A stretch of DNA of 38,127 nucleotides. It comes from Magnetospirillum sp. (lineage in GTDB: Bacteria; Pseudomonadota; Alphaproteobacteria; Rhodospirillales; Magnetospirillaceae). Of the stretch, positions 7,016 to 15,634 are shown piece by piece (the stretch's first letter is position 1; the number at the start of each line of letters is the position of its first letter). The notes under the pieces are model-generated. The model was not told the origin of the DNA. It was given only the letters and a program-made list of their open reading frames with translations, and searched no databases. The DNA is taken from NCBI GenBank assembly GCA_016212565.1, contig JACRFY010000295.1:1-38127 (forward strand), written 5' to 3'. A program made the translations under genes and the position numbers.

Positions 7016-9309
7016 TCGGCATCCGCGAACGTCTTCTGGCCGCCTTCCAGGTCGAGAGCCGCGAGCACCTGGAGGCGATCCGCCAGCTCCTCGGGGAGCT
7101 GCTGCTGCGCAAGGAGGGCAGCGGCATCTCTCAGCTCGACGAGACGTTCCGCCGTGCCCACTCGCTGAAGGGGGCGGCGCGGGCCGTCGACCTGCTGCCG
7201 GTGGAGCAGACCGCCCATCGCCTGGAGACCATGTTCGGCCGCGTCCGCTCCGGCCATCTGCGTTTCGACCGCACGCTGCTGGGCGTGATCAACCGGGTGC
7301 TCGACGGCATCGAGGATTTCGTCCACGCTCACGATGCCGGCCAGGCCTTGCCCGACCTCACTCCGGTGGTGGCCGAGATCGACGCGGTGCTGGAGGGCAC
7401 GGCGCCGCCGGCGGCGGCGCCGGTCGTTCCCGCCTTGCCGCCCGAACTGGCCGCGGCCATTCCGGCCCCGCCGCCCCAGCCGGCCGCGGCTCCGCCGCCC
7501 CAGCTGGCCGCGGCTCCGGCTGCCGAGGTGGCGGCCGTCGAGGTGCCGCTGCCCGGCCGTGCCGAGGAAACCGTCCGCGTGCGCGCGGTTCACCTCGACC
7601 GCCTGTTGCGGACCTCCAACGAACTGCTGACCGAGACCATCAATCAGCGCGAAATCGCATCGGGCATGCTCGATCTCGACCGCCGCATCGCCGCCGTCGA
7701 CGTGCAATGGCAGCGGGTGCGCAAGGCGACTGCGGCCCTGGCGCGCGATTTCGGCGATGGCGAGCGCGCCAGCCGTCTCGACCGTCAGATGGAAGCGCTC
7801 GACCAGGACCTGCGCGGCAGCTTCCGCGTCGCGCGCACGGTGCGCCGTCGCCATGCCCGGACCGGCTGGTCGCTGCGTCAGTTGGGGGTCGACCTCCAGC
7901 GTGAGGTCCGCGACGCCCGCATGGTGCCGGCCGAGAGCGTGTTCGGCGGCTTCCGCAAGATGATGCGCGATCTGGCGCGCGCCGCGGGCCGTTCCGTCGA
8001 GGTCGACGTGATCGGCCTCGACGTCGAGGCCGACCGCATGGTGCTGCAAGGGCTCAAGGACCCGGTGATGCACCTGCTGCGCAATGCGCTCGCCCATGGC
8101 GTCGAACTGCCGGAGGATCGTCTCGCCAACGGCAAGCCGGCGGCGGCGCTGGTGGCTCTGCACTTTGTCGCCACCGACGGGCGTCTGGTGGTGGAGGTCG
8201 AGGACGACGGCCGCGGCCTCGATTTCGCGGCGGTGCGGGCCAAGGCGGTGACCAACGGCCTGTTCACCGACGAGGAAGCGGGCAAGCTGGAACGGCAGGC
8301 CCTGCTCGACCTGATCTTCGACCCCGGGTTCTCGACCGCCCGCGCCGTCGACGACCTGTCCGGCCGCGGCATGGGGCTGTCGGTGGTGCGGGAAGCGGCG
8401 GCGATGATGAACGGCACCGTCGAGGTGATCGAGCGTCAACCGTGCGGCACCCGTTTCCGCCTGTCGGTCCCGGTGACGGTGTCGACCCAGCGGCTGTTCC
8501 TGGTCGGCTGCCAGGGCCACATCTACGCCCTGCCCACCGAGGGCGTCGACCGCCTGCATCGCATCCCCGCCGAGGCGGTGCGCACGGTCGAGGGCAAGTC
8601 GGTGATCTTCCTCGACGGCCAGCAACTGCCGTTGCTGTCGATGGCCCATCTGCTGGCGCTCGGCGAGACCGCGGTCAAGGTCAGTCGCAACGTCGTGCCG
8701 CTGGTGGTGCTGAAGAACGGCGAGCGGCGGGTGGGGGTGGCGGTCGATTCGTTCATCGCCATCCGCGACGGTCTGGTCAAGGACATCGGCGTTCCCGCCG
8801 CCCGCGGCACCATGGTGGCCGGCGGCATGCTGCTGGAGGACGGATCGGTCGCCCTGGTGCTCAATCCCTTCGAAATCGTCGAAACCTTCCGCCGCTCCGG
8901 CTCGATCCGGGTTCTCACCCTGGTGGAAAAGCCGCAGGAGGCCAAGGTGCCGGTGATCCTGGTGGTCGACGATTCCATGACCACCCGGACGCTGGAAAAG
9001 AGCATCCTCGAAGCCCACGGCTATCAGGTGCGCCTGGCGGTCGATGGCATCGAGGCCCTGTCGCGCCTGCGGGCCGAGCATGTCGACTTGGTGGTGTCCG
9101 ACATCCAGATGCCGCGCCTGGATGGGTTCGGCCTGCTGCAGGCGATCAAGGCCGACGGGGTGCTGAAGAAGATCCCGGTCATCGTCGTCAGTTCGCTGGA
9201 GGCGCGCGAGGATCGCGAGCGCGGCCTGGCCCTGGGCGCCGACGCCTATGTGGTCAAGAGAAAGTTCGATCAGCGGGAACTCCTGGAAACCATCGGTCAG
9301 ATCCTATGA
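7012..9309 (+). CDS. cheA: Hybrid chemotaxis kinase CheA with C-terminal receiver
   Basis: The 765-aa kinase has an Hpt (P1) domain with FRRAHSLKGAAR (phospho-acceptor H50). An Ala/Pro-rich linker (about 130-185) follows where a P2 domain would be; no P2 fold is recognisable. Next come a dimerisation region, a catalytic ATPase domain (LLRNALAHGVELPEDR; DLSGRGMGLSVVREAAAMMN), a CheW-like P5 domain (QGHIYALPTEGVDRL), and a receiver with VVDDSMTTRTLEKS and acceptor D697 (SDIQMPRLDG). Loss of P2 with a fused receiver is the layout of WspE, PilL-type kinases and R. centenum CheA3. It suggests phosphate goes to its own receiver and to other receivers encoded nearby. The TTG start overlaps the receptor stop; the stop overlaps cheB (ATGA). 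Confidence 0.93.
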   Translation: MIGIRERLLAAFQVESREHLEAIRQLLGELLLRKEGSGISQLDETFRRAHSLKGAARAVDLLPVEQTAHRLETMFGRVRSGHLRFDRTLLGVINRVLDGIEDFVHAHDAGQALPDLTPVVAEIDAVLEGTAPPAAAPVVPALPPELAAAIPAPPPQPAAAPPPQLAAAPAAEVAAVEVPLPGRAEETVRVRAVHLDRLLRTSNELLTETINQREIASGMLDLDRRIAAVDVQWQRVRKATAALARDFGDGERASRLDRQMEALDQDLRGSFRVARTVRRRHARTGWSLRQLGVDLQREVRDARMVPAESVFGGFRKMMRDLARAAGRSVEVDVIGLDVEADRMVLQGLKDPVMHLLRNALAHGVELPEDRLANGKPAAALVALHFVATDGRLVVEVEDDGRGLDFAAVRAKAVTNGLFTDEEAGKLERQALLDLIFDPGFSTARAVDDLSGRGMGLSVVREAAAMMNGTVEVIERQPCGTRFRLSVPVTVSTQRLFLVGCQGHIYALPTEGVDRLHRIPAEAVRTVEGKSVIFLDGQQLPLLSMAHLLALGETAVKVSRNVVPLVVLKNGERRVGVAVDSFIAIRDGLVKDIGVPAARGTMVAGGMLLEDGSVALVLNPFEIVETFRRSGSIRVLTLVEKPQEAKVPVILVVDDSMTTRTLEKSILEAHGYQVRLAVDGIEALSRLRAEHVDLVVSDIQMPRLDGFGLLQAIKADGVLKKIPVIVVSSLEAREDRERGLALGADAYVVKRKFDQRELLETIGQIL

Positions 9310-10364
9310 AGAAGATCCGTGTCCTCATCGTCGAAGATTCCCTGGTGGTGCGCGAGCTGCTGAAGCACATCGTCAGCTCGGACCCTCGGTTCGATCTGGT
9401 GGCGGCGGTGGAAAGTGCCGAAGAAGGGTTGGCCTTGCTCGAGGTCCTCAATCCGGACGTCATTTCGCTCGATATCCGCCTGCCGGGCATGAACGGACTC
9501 GACGCGACCTTGCAGATCATGGCGCGGCGGCCGACGCCCATCGTGGTGGTGGCCGCCAATGTCGACGACGACGAACTGAACATCGCCATGAACGCGCTGA
9601 GGGCCGGGGCGCTGGCGGTGGTGGAGAAGCCGGTGGGGGTGTCCAATGCCGCCTTCGAGGCGATGGCCGCCCGCCTGTGCACCCAATTGGCCATCATGAG
9701 TCAGGTCCATGTCGTGCGTCAGGGCATCGACCGCGGCCTTCGTTTCGGTACGGCCGAGGCCCCCCCGCCGCCGCCGCGCCGCCAGGCCGGCGGCTACGCC
9801 ATGGCCGGCATCGTCTGCTCGACCGGCGGGCCGCAGGCGCTGGTGCAATTGCTGACCGGCCTGGGTGCCGATTTCCCGCTGCCGGTGCTGCTGGTTCAGC
9901 ATATCGCCGGCAGCTTCCTGGAAGGCTTCGTCAGTTGGCTCAACCAGACCACGCCGCTCAACGCCCGGATCGCCGGAAGCGGCGAGGAGCCGCAGGCGGG
10001 GCGGGTCTATCTGGCCCCGCCGGAGCGTCATCTGGTGCTGCGGCGCGGCCGCCTGCTGGTGCATGACGAGCCCCCGGTCGGCAATCAGAAGCCATCGGGA
10101 ACGCTGCTGCTGACCTCGATGGCCCGCGACCTCGGCTCGACCGGCGTCGGCGTGGTGCTGACCGGCATGGGCAGCGACGGTGCCGAGGGGTTGGGCGAAA
10201 TGCGCGCGGCCGGCGCCTACACCATCGCCGAGGACGAATCCACCTGCATCGTCTTCGGCATGCCGGCCGCGGCGATCCGACTCAAGGCGGCCAGCGAAGT
10301 GCTGCCGCTGCCGGCCATCGCCGGCCGACTGCGCGGCTTGGCCGGCAAGGAACGTGACGCATGA
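9306..10364 (+). CDS. cheB: CheB protein-glutamate methylesterase
   Basis: The 352-aa enzyme removes methyl groups from receptor glutamates when phosphorylated. Its receiver (about 4-125) has VEDSLVVRELL and acceptor D56 (SLDIRLPGMNG). A short Pro/Arg linker (about 150-162) leads to the esterase domain, where the triad is visible: S172 (CSTGGPQALV), H199 (VQHIAGSF) and D291 (LTGMGSDGAEG). It lies between cheA and the REC-REC-kinase, overlapping both by ATGA. Together with cheR it makes this a complete adaptation-capable system. Confidence 0.94.
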   Translation: MKKIRVLIVEDSLVVRELLKHIVSSDPRFDLVAAVESAEEGLALLEVLNPDVISLDIRLPGMNGLDATLQIMARRPTPIVVVAANVDDDELNIAMNALRAGALAVVEKPVGVSNAAFEAMAARLCTQLAIMSQVHVVRQGIDRGLRFGTAEAPPPPPRRQAGGYAMAGIVCSTGGPQALVQLLTGLGADFPLPVLLVQHIAGSFLEGFVSWLNQTTPLNARIAGSGEEPQAGRVYLAPPERHLVLRRGRLLVHDEPPVGNQKPSGTLLLTSMARDLGSTGVGVVLTGMGSDGAEGLGEMRAAGAYTIAEDESTCIVFGMPAAAIRLKAASEVLPLPAIAGRLRGLAGKERDA

Positions 10365-12061
10365 GCGACCAACGTCTGATCCTGGGGGTCGAGGATTCGG
10401 CGACGCAGGCGCTGCGGCTCCAGCACGCCCTGGAAACCGAGGGATTCGCCACCGTCTGCGCCTATTCCGGCGAAGAGGCGCTGGAGGAGATCAATCGCCG
10501 CCGGCCGGAATTGATCGTCGTCGACTATCACCTGCCGGGGATCCAGGGCGACGAACTGTGCCGCCAGATCCACATGAACCTCACCACCCGTTCGATCCCG
10601 ATCCTGATGCTGACCGCCGACGAGACTCCGGCGGCCGAGTTGCACAGCCTCGAATCGGGCGCCGACGACTTCGTCTCCAAATCCGAGGACAACGAGATCC
10701 TGCTGTTGCGGGTACACAATCTGCTGCGCAAATCCCGCCGCGAGGTGCTGCCGGTCGACGTGGCGCGCTCGGCCTTCCGCCGCGCCCGGGTACTGATCAT
10801 CGACGATAGCCTGACCTATCGCGAGCGTCTGGCCGAGGAACTGCGCGAGGAGGGGTGCGAGGTCACCGTGGTCGGCGGTGGCGCCGAGGGACTCAAGCGA
10901 CTGTCCGAGGTGGGCTACGACTGCGTGATGGTCGATCTGGTGATGCCGGACATGGACGGCATCGCCGTTTGCCGCGAATTGTCCGGTCGTCACAGCGAGG
11001 ATGGGCCGCCGCTGGTGGTTCTGATGCTGTCGGCCTTCGAGGAGAAGGAGAACGCCACCCGCGCCCTCGAAGCCGGGGCCGACGATTTCATCGGCAAGTC
11101 GACCGATATGAGCGTGCTGCGGGCACGCCTTCGCGCCTTGCTGCGGCGCAAGTTCCTTCAGGAACAGAACCAGCGTCTGGTCGATGAGTTCCGCGAGCGC
11201 GAATTGGCGACCCTGCGGGCCCATACCGAAAAGGAAGCGGCCGAAGCGCGGGCCGCCATGGCCGAGGTCCTGGAGAAGGCCAACCTGGAACTGGCCGAGG
11301 CCAACCGGCAACTGCGCGAGACCCAGGTCCACCTGATCCAGTCGGAGAAGATGGCCTCGCTGGGCCAACTGGTGGCCGGGATCGCCCACGAGATCAACAA
11401 TCCGCTGTCCTTTGCGCTCTCCAACGTCTTTACCGTCGAGCACTGGCTGGGCGAGATCGTTCGCGAGGCCGAGGCGCAGGCGGAACCGGAGTGGATGGCC
11501 AAGCTCACCAAGGCCAAGGCACGCATCCGCGACACCGGGCAGGGGCTGGAGCGGGTCCGCGAGCTGGTGGTCAAGCTGCGCTCGTTCTCGCGCCTCGACG
11601 AGGGGGACTTCAAGACCGTCGATATCCGCGAGGATCTCGAATCGGTGCTGATGTTCCTCGATCACAAGATGAGCGGACGCATCGTCGTGGTGCGCGACTT
11701 CGGCCCCGACAACGTGTTGAGCTGCTACGCCGGCCAGCTCAATCAGGTGCTGATGAACATCCTCGCCAATGCGGTCGACGCCATCCCCGGCCGCGGCACC
11801 ATCACCGTGCGCACCGGCCGGCGTCCCGACGGCATGTTCGCGATCACCGTCATCGACGACGGCTGCGGCATTCCGCCGGAAAATCGCGAACGCATTTTCG
11901 ATCCCTTCTTCACCACCAAACCGGTGGGGCAGGGGACCGGATTAGGACTAGCCATTTCGTATAAGATCGTCCAGGCTCATCGCGGACGTATCGAGGTGGA
12001 GAGCGAGGTCGGTCGGGGGACCGAAATGCGCGTCCTCATTCCCTCCGACCTCGAAGGGTAG
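10361..12061 (+). CDS. CheS3-like REC-REC-histidine kinase
   Basis: The 566-aa soluble protein has two tandem receivers followed by a kinase core. REC1 (about 5-125) has acceptor D55 (VVDYHLPG) and K107. REC2 (about 142-262) has LIIDDSLTYRE, acceptor D192 (VDLVMPDMDG) and a lysine at FIGKS. A coiled linker (265-330) leads to a HisKA domain, H343 in GIAHEINNPLSF, and an ATPase domain with NQVLMNILANAVDAI. No GGDEF, HTH or membrane segment is present. In Wsp systems this position holds the GGDEF regulator WspR. Here the architecture instead matches CheS3 of the R. centenum Che3 cyst-development pathway, where CheA3 and CheS3 exchange phosphate. Equivalent function is inferred. Its ATG overlaps the cheB stop. 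Confidence 0.88.
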   Translation: MSDQRLILGVEDSATQALRLQHALETEGFATVCAYSGEEALEEINRRRPELIVVDYHLPGIQGDELCRQIHMNLTTRSIPILMLTADETPAAELHSLESGADDFVSKSEDNEILLLRVHNLLRKSRREVLPVDVARSAFRRARVLIIDDSLTYRERLAEELREEGCEVTVVGGGAEGLKRLSEVGYDCVMVDLVMPDMDGIAVCRELSGRHSEDGPPLVVLMLSAFEEKENATRALEAGADDFIGKSTDMSVLRARLRALLRRKFLQEQNQRLVDEFRERELATLRAHTEKEAAEARAAMAEVLEKANLELAEANRQLRETQVHLIQSEKMASLGQLVAGIAHEINNPLSFALSNVFTVEHWLGEIVREAEAQAEPEWMAKLTKAKARIRDTGQGLERVRELVVKLRSFSRLDEGDFKTVDIREDLESVLMFLDHKMSGRIVVVRDFGPDNVLSCYAGQLNQVLMNILANAVDAIPGRGTITVRTGRRPDGMFAITVIDDGCGIPPENRERIFDPFFTTKPVGQGTGLGLAISYKIVQAHRGRIEVESEVGRGTEMRVLIPSDLEG

Positions 12062-12075
12062 CTGTGGAGGGGACG

Positions 12076-13680
12076 ATGGCTGCGGGCACGCCGGGCAAGG
12101 ATGCTGTGTTGGTCGTCGATGACGAGCCGCAGATCCTGACCGCAATCACCGATCTGCTCGAAGGCGAGTTCGCGGTGTGGACGGCCAGCGATGCCGAAAC
12201 CGCACTCAAGATCCTGGAAATGCAGGATGTGGCGGTGATCCTGTCCGACCAGCGCATGCCGGGGACCAGCGGTGCGGAATTCCTCGGCCAGGCACGCAGG
12301 CTGTCGGATGCCACCCGGGTGCTGGTGACCGGCTATTCCGACCTCGACGCCTTGGTGCAGGCGGTCAATCTCGGCCAGATCCACGCCTATCTCGCCAAGC
12401 CGTGGAACCCGCTCGAACTGAAGGTGGTGGTGCGCACCGCCGCCGAGCGCTGGCATCTCGACCGCACCTTGCAACTGGAGCGCAATCTGCTTCACGCGCT
12501 GATGGACGGCGTGCCCGATGCGATCTTCTTCAAGGACCGGACCTTGCATTTCACCCGCGCCAATGCCGTGCAGGCGGCCCGTCTGGGCGTCGATGGTGCG
12601 AAGGACGTGGTGGGGCGGATGCTGTCCGATCTGGTGCCGATGGAGCAGGCGGCGCCGGTCGAGGAACGCGAACGCGACATCCTCGACCGCGGCATCTCCA
12701 TCGTCGACAAGGTGGAGACGGCGGTCGACGCCGACGGTGCCGTCACCTGGTATTCGGTGACCAAGGTACCGATCTTCGACGCCGGCAAGCCCGCCGGCCT
12801 GGTCGGCATCGCCCGCGACATCACCAAGCGCAAGCAGGCCGAGGACTATCTGCGCCGTGCCCACGAGGAATTGCAGCGGGCGGTGGAAGAGCGGACGCGC
12901 TGGCTGCGCCAGGAGATCCGCCGCCGTGCCCAGGCCGAGGAGCAGGCCCGCGCCGCCCGCGACACCGCCGAGGCGGCCAGCCGGGCCAAGACCATCTTTC
13001 TCGCCAACATGAGCCACGAGCTGCGCACCCCGCTCAACGCCATCATCGGCTTTTCCGAACTCGCCGCCACCCTGATGGACGAGAAGGAAAGCGACCGCTA
13101 TGGCGGCTACATGCGCAACATCGGCGAGTCGGCCCATCACCTGCTGCGGGTGATCAACGACATCCTCGACGTGTCCCGCATCGAAGTGGGCAAGGTGACG
13201 CTGCGCGAATGCGACGTCGATGTCGGCGAGGCGATCCAGTCGGCGCTGCGTCTGGTCGGGCACGTCGCCGCGACCAAGAACCAGGCGTTGTCGTTCTCCA
13301 TCGCCAGCGGCTTTCCCCACCTCAGGGCCGACGAGCGGCTGCTGAAGCAGATCCTGCTCAACATCGTCTCCAACGCCACCAAGTTCACCCCCGAGGGCGG
13401 TCACGTCAAAGTGCGCGCCCTGCTGTCGGGGGGCGGCATCACCCTGGTGATCGAGGACGACGGCGTCGGCATCGCCACCGAGGATATCCCGCTGGTGCTG
13501 CAACCGTTCGGTCAGGTGGAAAACGTGATGTCGCCCAAGCACGAGGGAACCGGCCTCGGCCTGCCGCTGGCCAAGGGGTTCATGGAATTGCACGGTGGGT
13601 TGCTGTCGGTAACCTCGGCGGTGGGCAAGGGGACGACGGTGACGCTGAACTTCCCGCCCGAGCGGACGGTGACGGCGTAA
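12076..13680 (+). CDS. REC-PAS-histidine kinase
   Basis: The 534-aa soluble kinase begins with a receiver (about 9-125; VLVVDDEPQIL, acceptor D58 in LSDQRMPG, K108 in YLAKPW). A PAS sensor follows (about 135-255; LMDGVPDAIFFKDRTLHF through GLVGIARDITKRKQ), then a coiled coil rich in Arg/Ala (258-305), HisKA with H314 in FLANMSHELRTPLN, and an HATPase domain ending in GTGLGLPLAKGFMELHGG. I placed the start at ATG 12076, behind GGAGGGG (12067-12073); a GTG at 12064 is in frame. It follows the REC-REC-kinase by only 14 nt and is probably co-transcribed. Its N-terminal receiver could accept phosphate from CheA or from the preceding kinase. That is inference; substrates are not visible. Confidence 0.86.
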   Translation: MAAGTPGKDAVLVVDDEPQILTAITDLLEGEFAVWTASDAETALKILEMQDVAVILSDQRMPGTSGAEFLGQARRLSDATRVLVTGYSDLDALVQAVNLGQIHAYLAKPWNPLELKVVVRTAAERWHLDRTLQLERNLLHALMDGVPDAIFFKDRTLHFTRANAVQAARLGVDGAKDVVGRMLSDLVPMEQAAPVEERERDILDRGISIVDKVETAVDADGAVTWYSVTKVPIFDAGKPAGLVGIARDITKRKQAEDYLRRAHEELQRAVEERTRWLRQEIRRRAQAEEQARAARDTAEAASRAKTIFLANMSHELRTPLNAIIGFSELAATLMDEKESDRYGGYMRNIGESAHHLLRVINDILDVSRIEVGKVTLRECDVDVGEAIQSALRLVGHVAATKNQALSFSIASGFPHLRADERLLKQILLNIVSNATKFTPEGGHVKVRALLSGGGITLVIEDDGVGIATEDIPLVLQPFGQVENVMSPKHEGTGLGLPLAKGFMELHGGLLSVTSAVGKGTTVTLNFPPERTVTA

Positions 13681-13832
13681 CCGCGATGCGATTCCTGCCG
13701 CCCCTGCCGTGCAACCGTAAGAGTCTGAAGTGAGTCATTTTGGTCACACTGTAGACTCTGCAAGATAAGAACTGGATCGACTGACTCTGGACTTGTTGAC
13801 GATTGGAATCCAAGTGTGATTCCATCATCTGC
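13681..13832. other. AT-richer intergenic region before ftsB
   Basis: This 152-nt stretch is clearly lower in G+C than its surroundings. It contains two GACTCTG direct repeats and an inverted repeat TGGAATC/GATTCCA (7-bp arms, 7-nt spacer, about 13804-13824). A TTGACG lies at about 13796, but I see no convincing -10 at the right distance. It probably holds the ftsB promoter. Confidence 0.35.
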
Positions 13833-14138
13833 ATGTTTATGGAGCTTCGCCGCCGCTTTCGTCACGTGGTCGGCCCACTGATCGGAGTGGGTGCGGTGGC
13901 CTATTTCGCCTATCACACCGTCGAGGGCGACCGCGGCGTGCTGGCCTGGATGGCGCTCAAGGGCGAAATCCTGGAGGCGGAGCTGCAACTGGCCAAGGTC
14001 TCGACCGAGCGCCAGCAGTTGGAAGGGCGGGTGCAGTTGCTCAAGCCCGACCACCTCGATCCCGATCTCCTCGATGAACGCGCCCGCGCCATGCTCAACA
14101 TGGGCCGCAGCGGCGACGTGCTGGTATTCGAACGCTGA
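13833..14138 (+). CDS. ftsB: FtsB/DivIC-family septum formation protein
   Basis: The 101-aa protein has a short basic cytoplasmic head (ELRRRFRHVV), one membrane helix (about 13-29), a coiled coil (about 45-75) and the conserved C-terminal motif DPDLLDERARAMLNMG typical of alphaproteobacterial FtsB. It should work at the division septum with FtsL and FtsQ. Start choice is uncertain: ATG 13833 and ATG 13839 both fit, a TTG at 13803 is further upstream, and no good Shine-Dalgarno is present. In this group ftsB is often next to eno and pdhA; here neither is present. A remnant of an HD-GYP gene begins in frame directly after its TGA. Confidence 0.82.
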   Translation: MFMELRRRFRHVVGPLIGVGAVAYFAYHTVEGDRGVLAWMALKGEILEAELQLAKVSTERQQLEGRVQLLKPDHLDPDLLDERARAMLNMGRSGDVLVFER

Positions 14139-14327
14139 GCCGACGTGTTCGATGCCCCGACCTCCAGCCACCCCTACACGTTGGCGTGGTCTCATACGCA
14201 GGCTTTCGACCTGCTGCGTCGGGGCGCCGGTCGGGTGTACGATGCCGAATGTGTGGCGGCCTTGGCCGAGGATCCCGACGCGGTGACCGTGATCCCGTCG
14301 AAATTCGCCGAACCGATGATCGATTGA
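14139..14327 (+). pseudogene. Remnant of an HD-GYP gene (C-terminal piece only)
   Basis: In frame right after the ftsB TGA, the sequence reads ADVFDAPTSSHPY, then AWSHTQAF, GAGRVYD and ECVAAL, up to a stop at 14325-14327. A gap-free alignment over 42 residues with residues 322-363 of the HD-GYP protein just downstream (ADVFDALTSARPY, AWSNAEAI, GHKFDPDAV) gives 19 identities by my count. The catalytic HD and GYP motifs are absent. An ORF can be opened from GTG 14145, but it has no RBS. The similarity is visible; decay after duplication or recombination is inferred. The differences from the neighbour suggest descent from another HD-GYP paralogue. Confidence 0.65.
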
Positions 14328-14424
14328 TCGCCGGACACGCGCGGCAACCGCAAAATGGTGTTTTGCCGATGACATTCCGTCTATAGTTCGGAAGGCGGAG
14401 GGCGACCGAGCGACAGGAGAAGCC

Positions 14425-15576
14425 GTGTCGATACCGGCGGGAACGGCAGAGCGGGTGGTTCCCACGACAGGTGGATTCCGCTCGGCCCATCAGGGGCTGG
14501 CGGAACGGCTCGCCTGCATGCACGACGAGCTGCGGCGCGAGTTTCCCGGCGTCCATCGCGTGTCGGTGGCCATCTACGATCAGCGCACCGATCTGCTGAA
14601 ATCCTTCGTCGATTCGTCCGAGAGCAGCAATCCCTTCGAGCATACCGTCGCCCGTCTCGCCGACCTCAAGGGGTTGTCGCAACTGGCCAAGACCGGGGCG
14701 CGGGCAACCATCGCCGACCTGTCCGCCCATGTCAGCTCCAGTCCCGCCCACGTCCGCCGTCTGGTGAAGGCCGGCTATCTGTCCAGCTTCACCATGCCCA
14801 TGTTCCACAAGGGGACCTTCCAGGGCTTCCTGTTCTTCAATTCCTTCGAGCGCGGCTACTTCTCTGCCGAGGTGGTGCAGCGGATGAAGCCGCATGCCGA
14901 GGTGATCGCCCTGTCGACGATCATGGAGCTCGACGGCGTGCGGATGATTCAGGCGGCGGTGCGCACCGTGCGCCAGATCACTCGCGCCCGCGACGAGGAG
15001 ACGGCCGCTCATCTCGAACGCATGGCCCGCTACTCACGGCTGATCGCGCTGCGCCTGGCGCCGCGGCGCGGCATGACCGACGAGTGGGTCGAGTTCCTAT
15101 TCCAGTTCGCGCCGTTGCACGACGTCGGCAAGATCGCCGTTCCCGACCATATCCTGTTCAAGCCCGGGCGGTTGACCGACGAGGAATTCGCGGTGATGCG
15201 GGGCCATGTCGGCAAGGGGATCGAGATCGTCGACACCATGGCCGACACCTTCCGCCTGGGGGCCGCGCCCTACGTGCGCATCCTCAGGAACGTGGTCGCC
15301 CATCATCACGAATCCATCGACGGCAACGGCTATCCCCACCGCCTGGGCGGCGATGCAGTGTCGCTGGAGGGGCGCATCACCGCGGTGGCCGATGTCTTCG
15401 ATGCCCTGACTTCGGCCCGCCCCTACAAGCGGGCATGGAGCAACGCCGAGGCCATCGCCTATCTCATCGAGCAGTCGGGACACAAGTTCGATCCCGATGC
15501 GGTGGAGATCCTGCGCGTCAGCGAGGCGGCCATTGCCGATATCCAGCGTCAATTCACCGACGACGGCAGCGATTGA
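14425..15576 (+). CDS. HD-GYP cyclic-di-GMP phosphodiesterase with GAF-like sensor domain
   Basis: The 383-aa protein has an N-terminal GAF-like sensory region (about 30-175, HRVSVAIYDQRTDLLKSF to MFHKGTFQGFLFFNS) and a C-terminal HD-GYP domain. Key residues are H232-D233 (LHDVGKIAVP), HHE at 294-296, and GNGYP with the GYP triad at 302-304, followed by ADVFDALTSARPY. HD-GYP enzymes hydrolyse c-di-GMP; all motifs needed for activity are present. No membrane segment is seen, so it is cytoplasmic. GTG 14425 follows AGGAGA (14415-14420). A -10-like TATAGT is at 14382-14387. It could set c-di-GMP levels alongside the chemosensory kinases upstream, but they are separate transcription units. Confidence 0.9.
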   Translation: MSIPAGTAERVVPTTGGFRSAHQGLAERLACMHDELRREFPGVHRVSVAIYDQRTDLLKSFVDSSESSNPFEHTVARLADLKGLSQLAKTGARATIADLSAHVSSSPAHVRRLVKAGYLSSFTMPMFHKGTFQGFLFFNSFERGYFSAEVVQRMKPHAEVIALSTIMELDGVRMIQAAVRTVRQITRARDEETAAHLERMARYSRLIALRLAPRRGMTDEWVEFLFQFAPLHDVGKIAVPDHILFKPGRLTDEEFAVMRGHVGKGIEIVDTMADTFRLGAAPYVRILRNVVAHHHESIDGNGYPHRLGGDAVSLEGRITAVADVFDALTSARPYKRAWSNAEAIAYLIEQSGHKFDPDAVEILRVSEAAIADIQRQFTDDGSD

Positions 15577-15634
15577 GCCGGCCTTAACCGTCGCCATGCC
15601 ATGACCAGGCGTGCGGTGGCAGGGAGAGTTCCGG

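Noticed and set aside
10361-12061. REC-REC-kinase considered as a WspR-type diguanylate cyclase or PleD homologue
   Set aside because: PleD also has two receivers, but no GGDEF motif is present. The C-terminal half has HisKA (HEINNP) and HATPase motifs.
14145-14327. A 60-codon ORF after ftsB as an independent small gene
   Set aside because: It has no RBS, and its residues align with the C-terminal part of HD-GYP proteins, so it is treated as a remnant.
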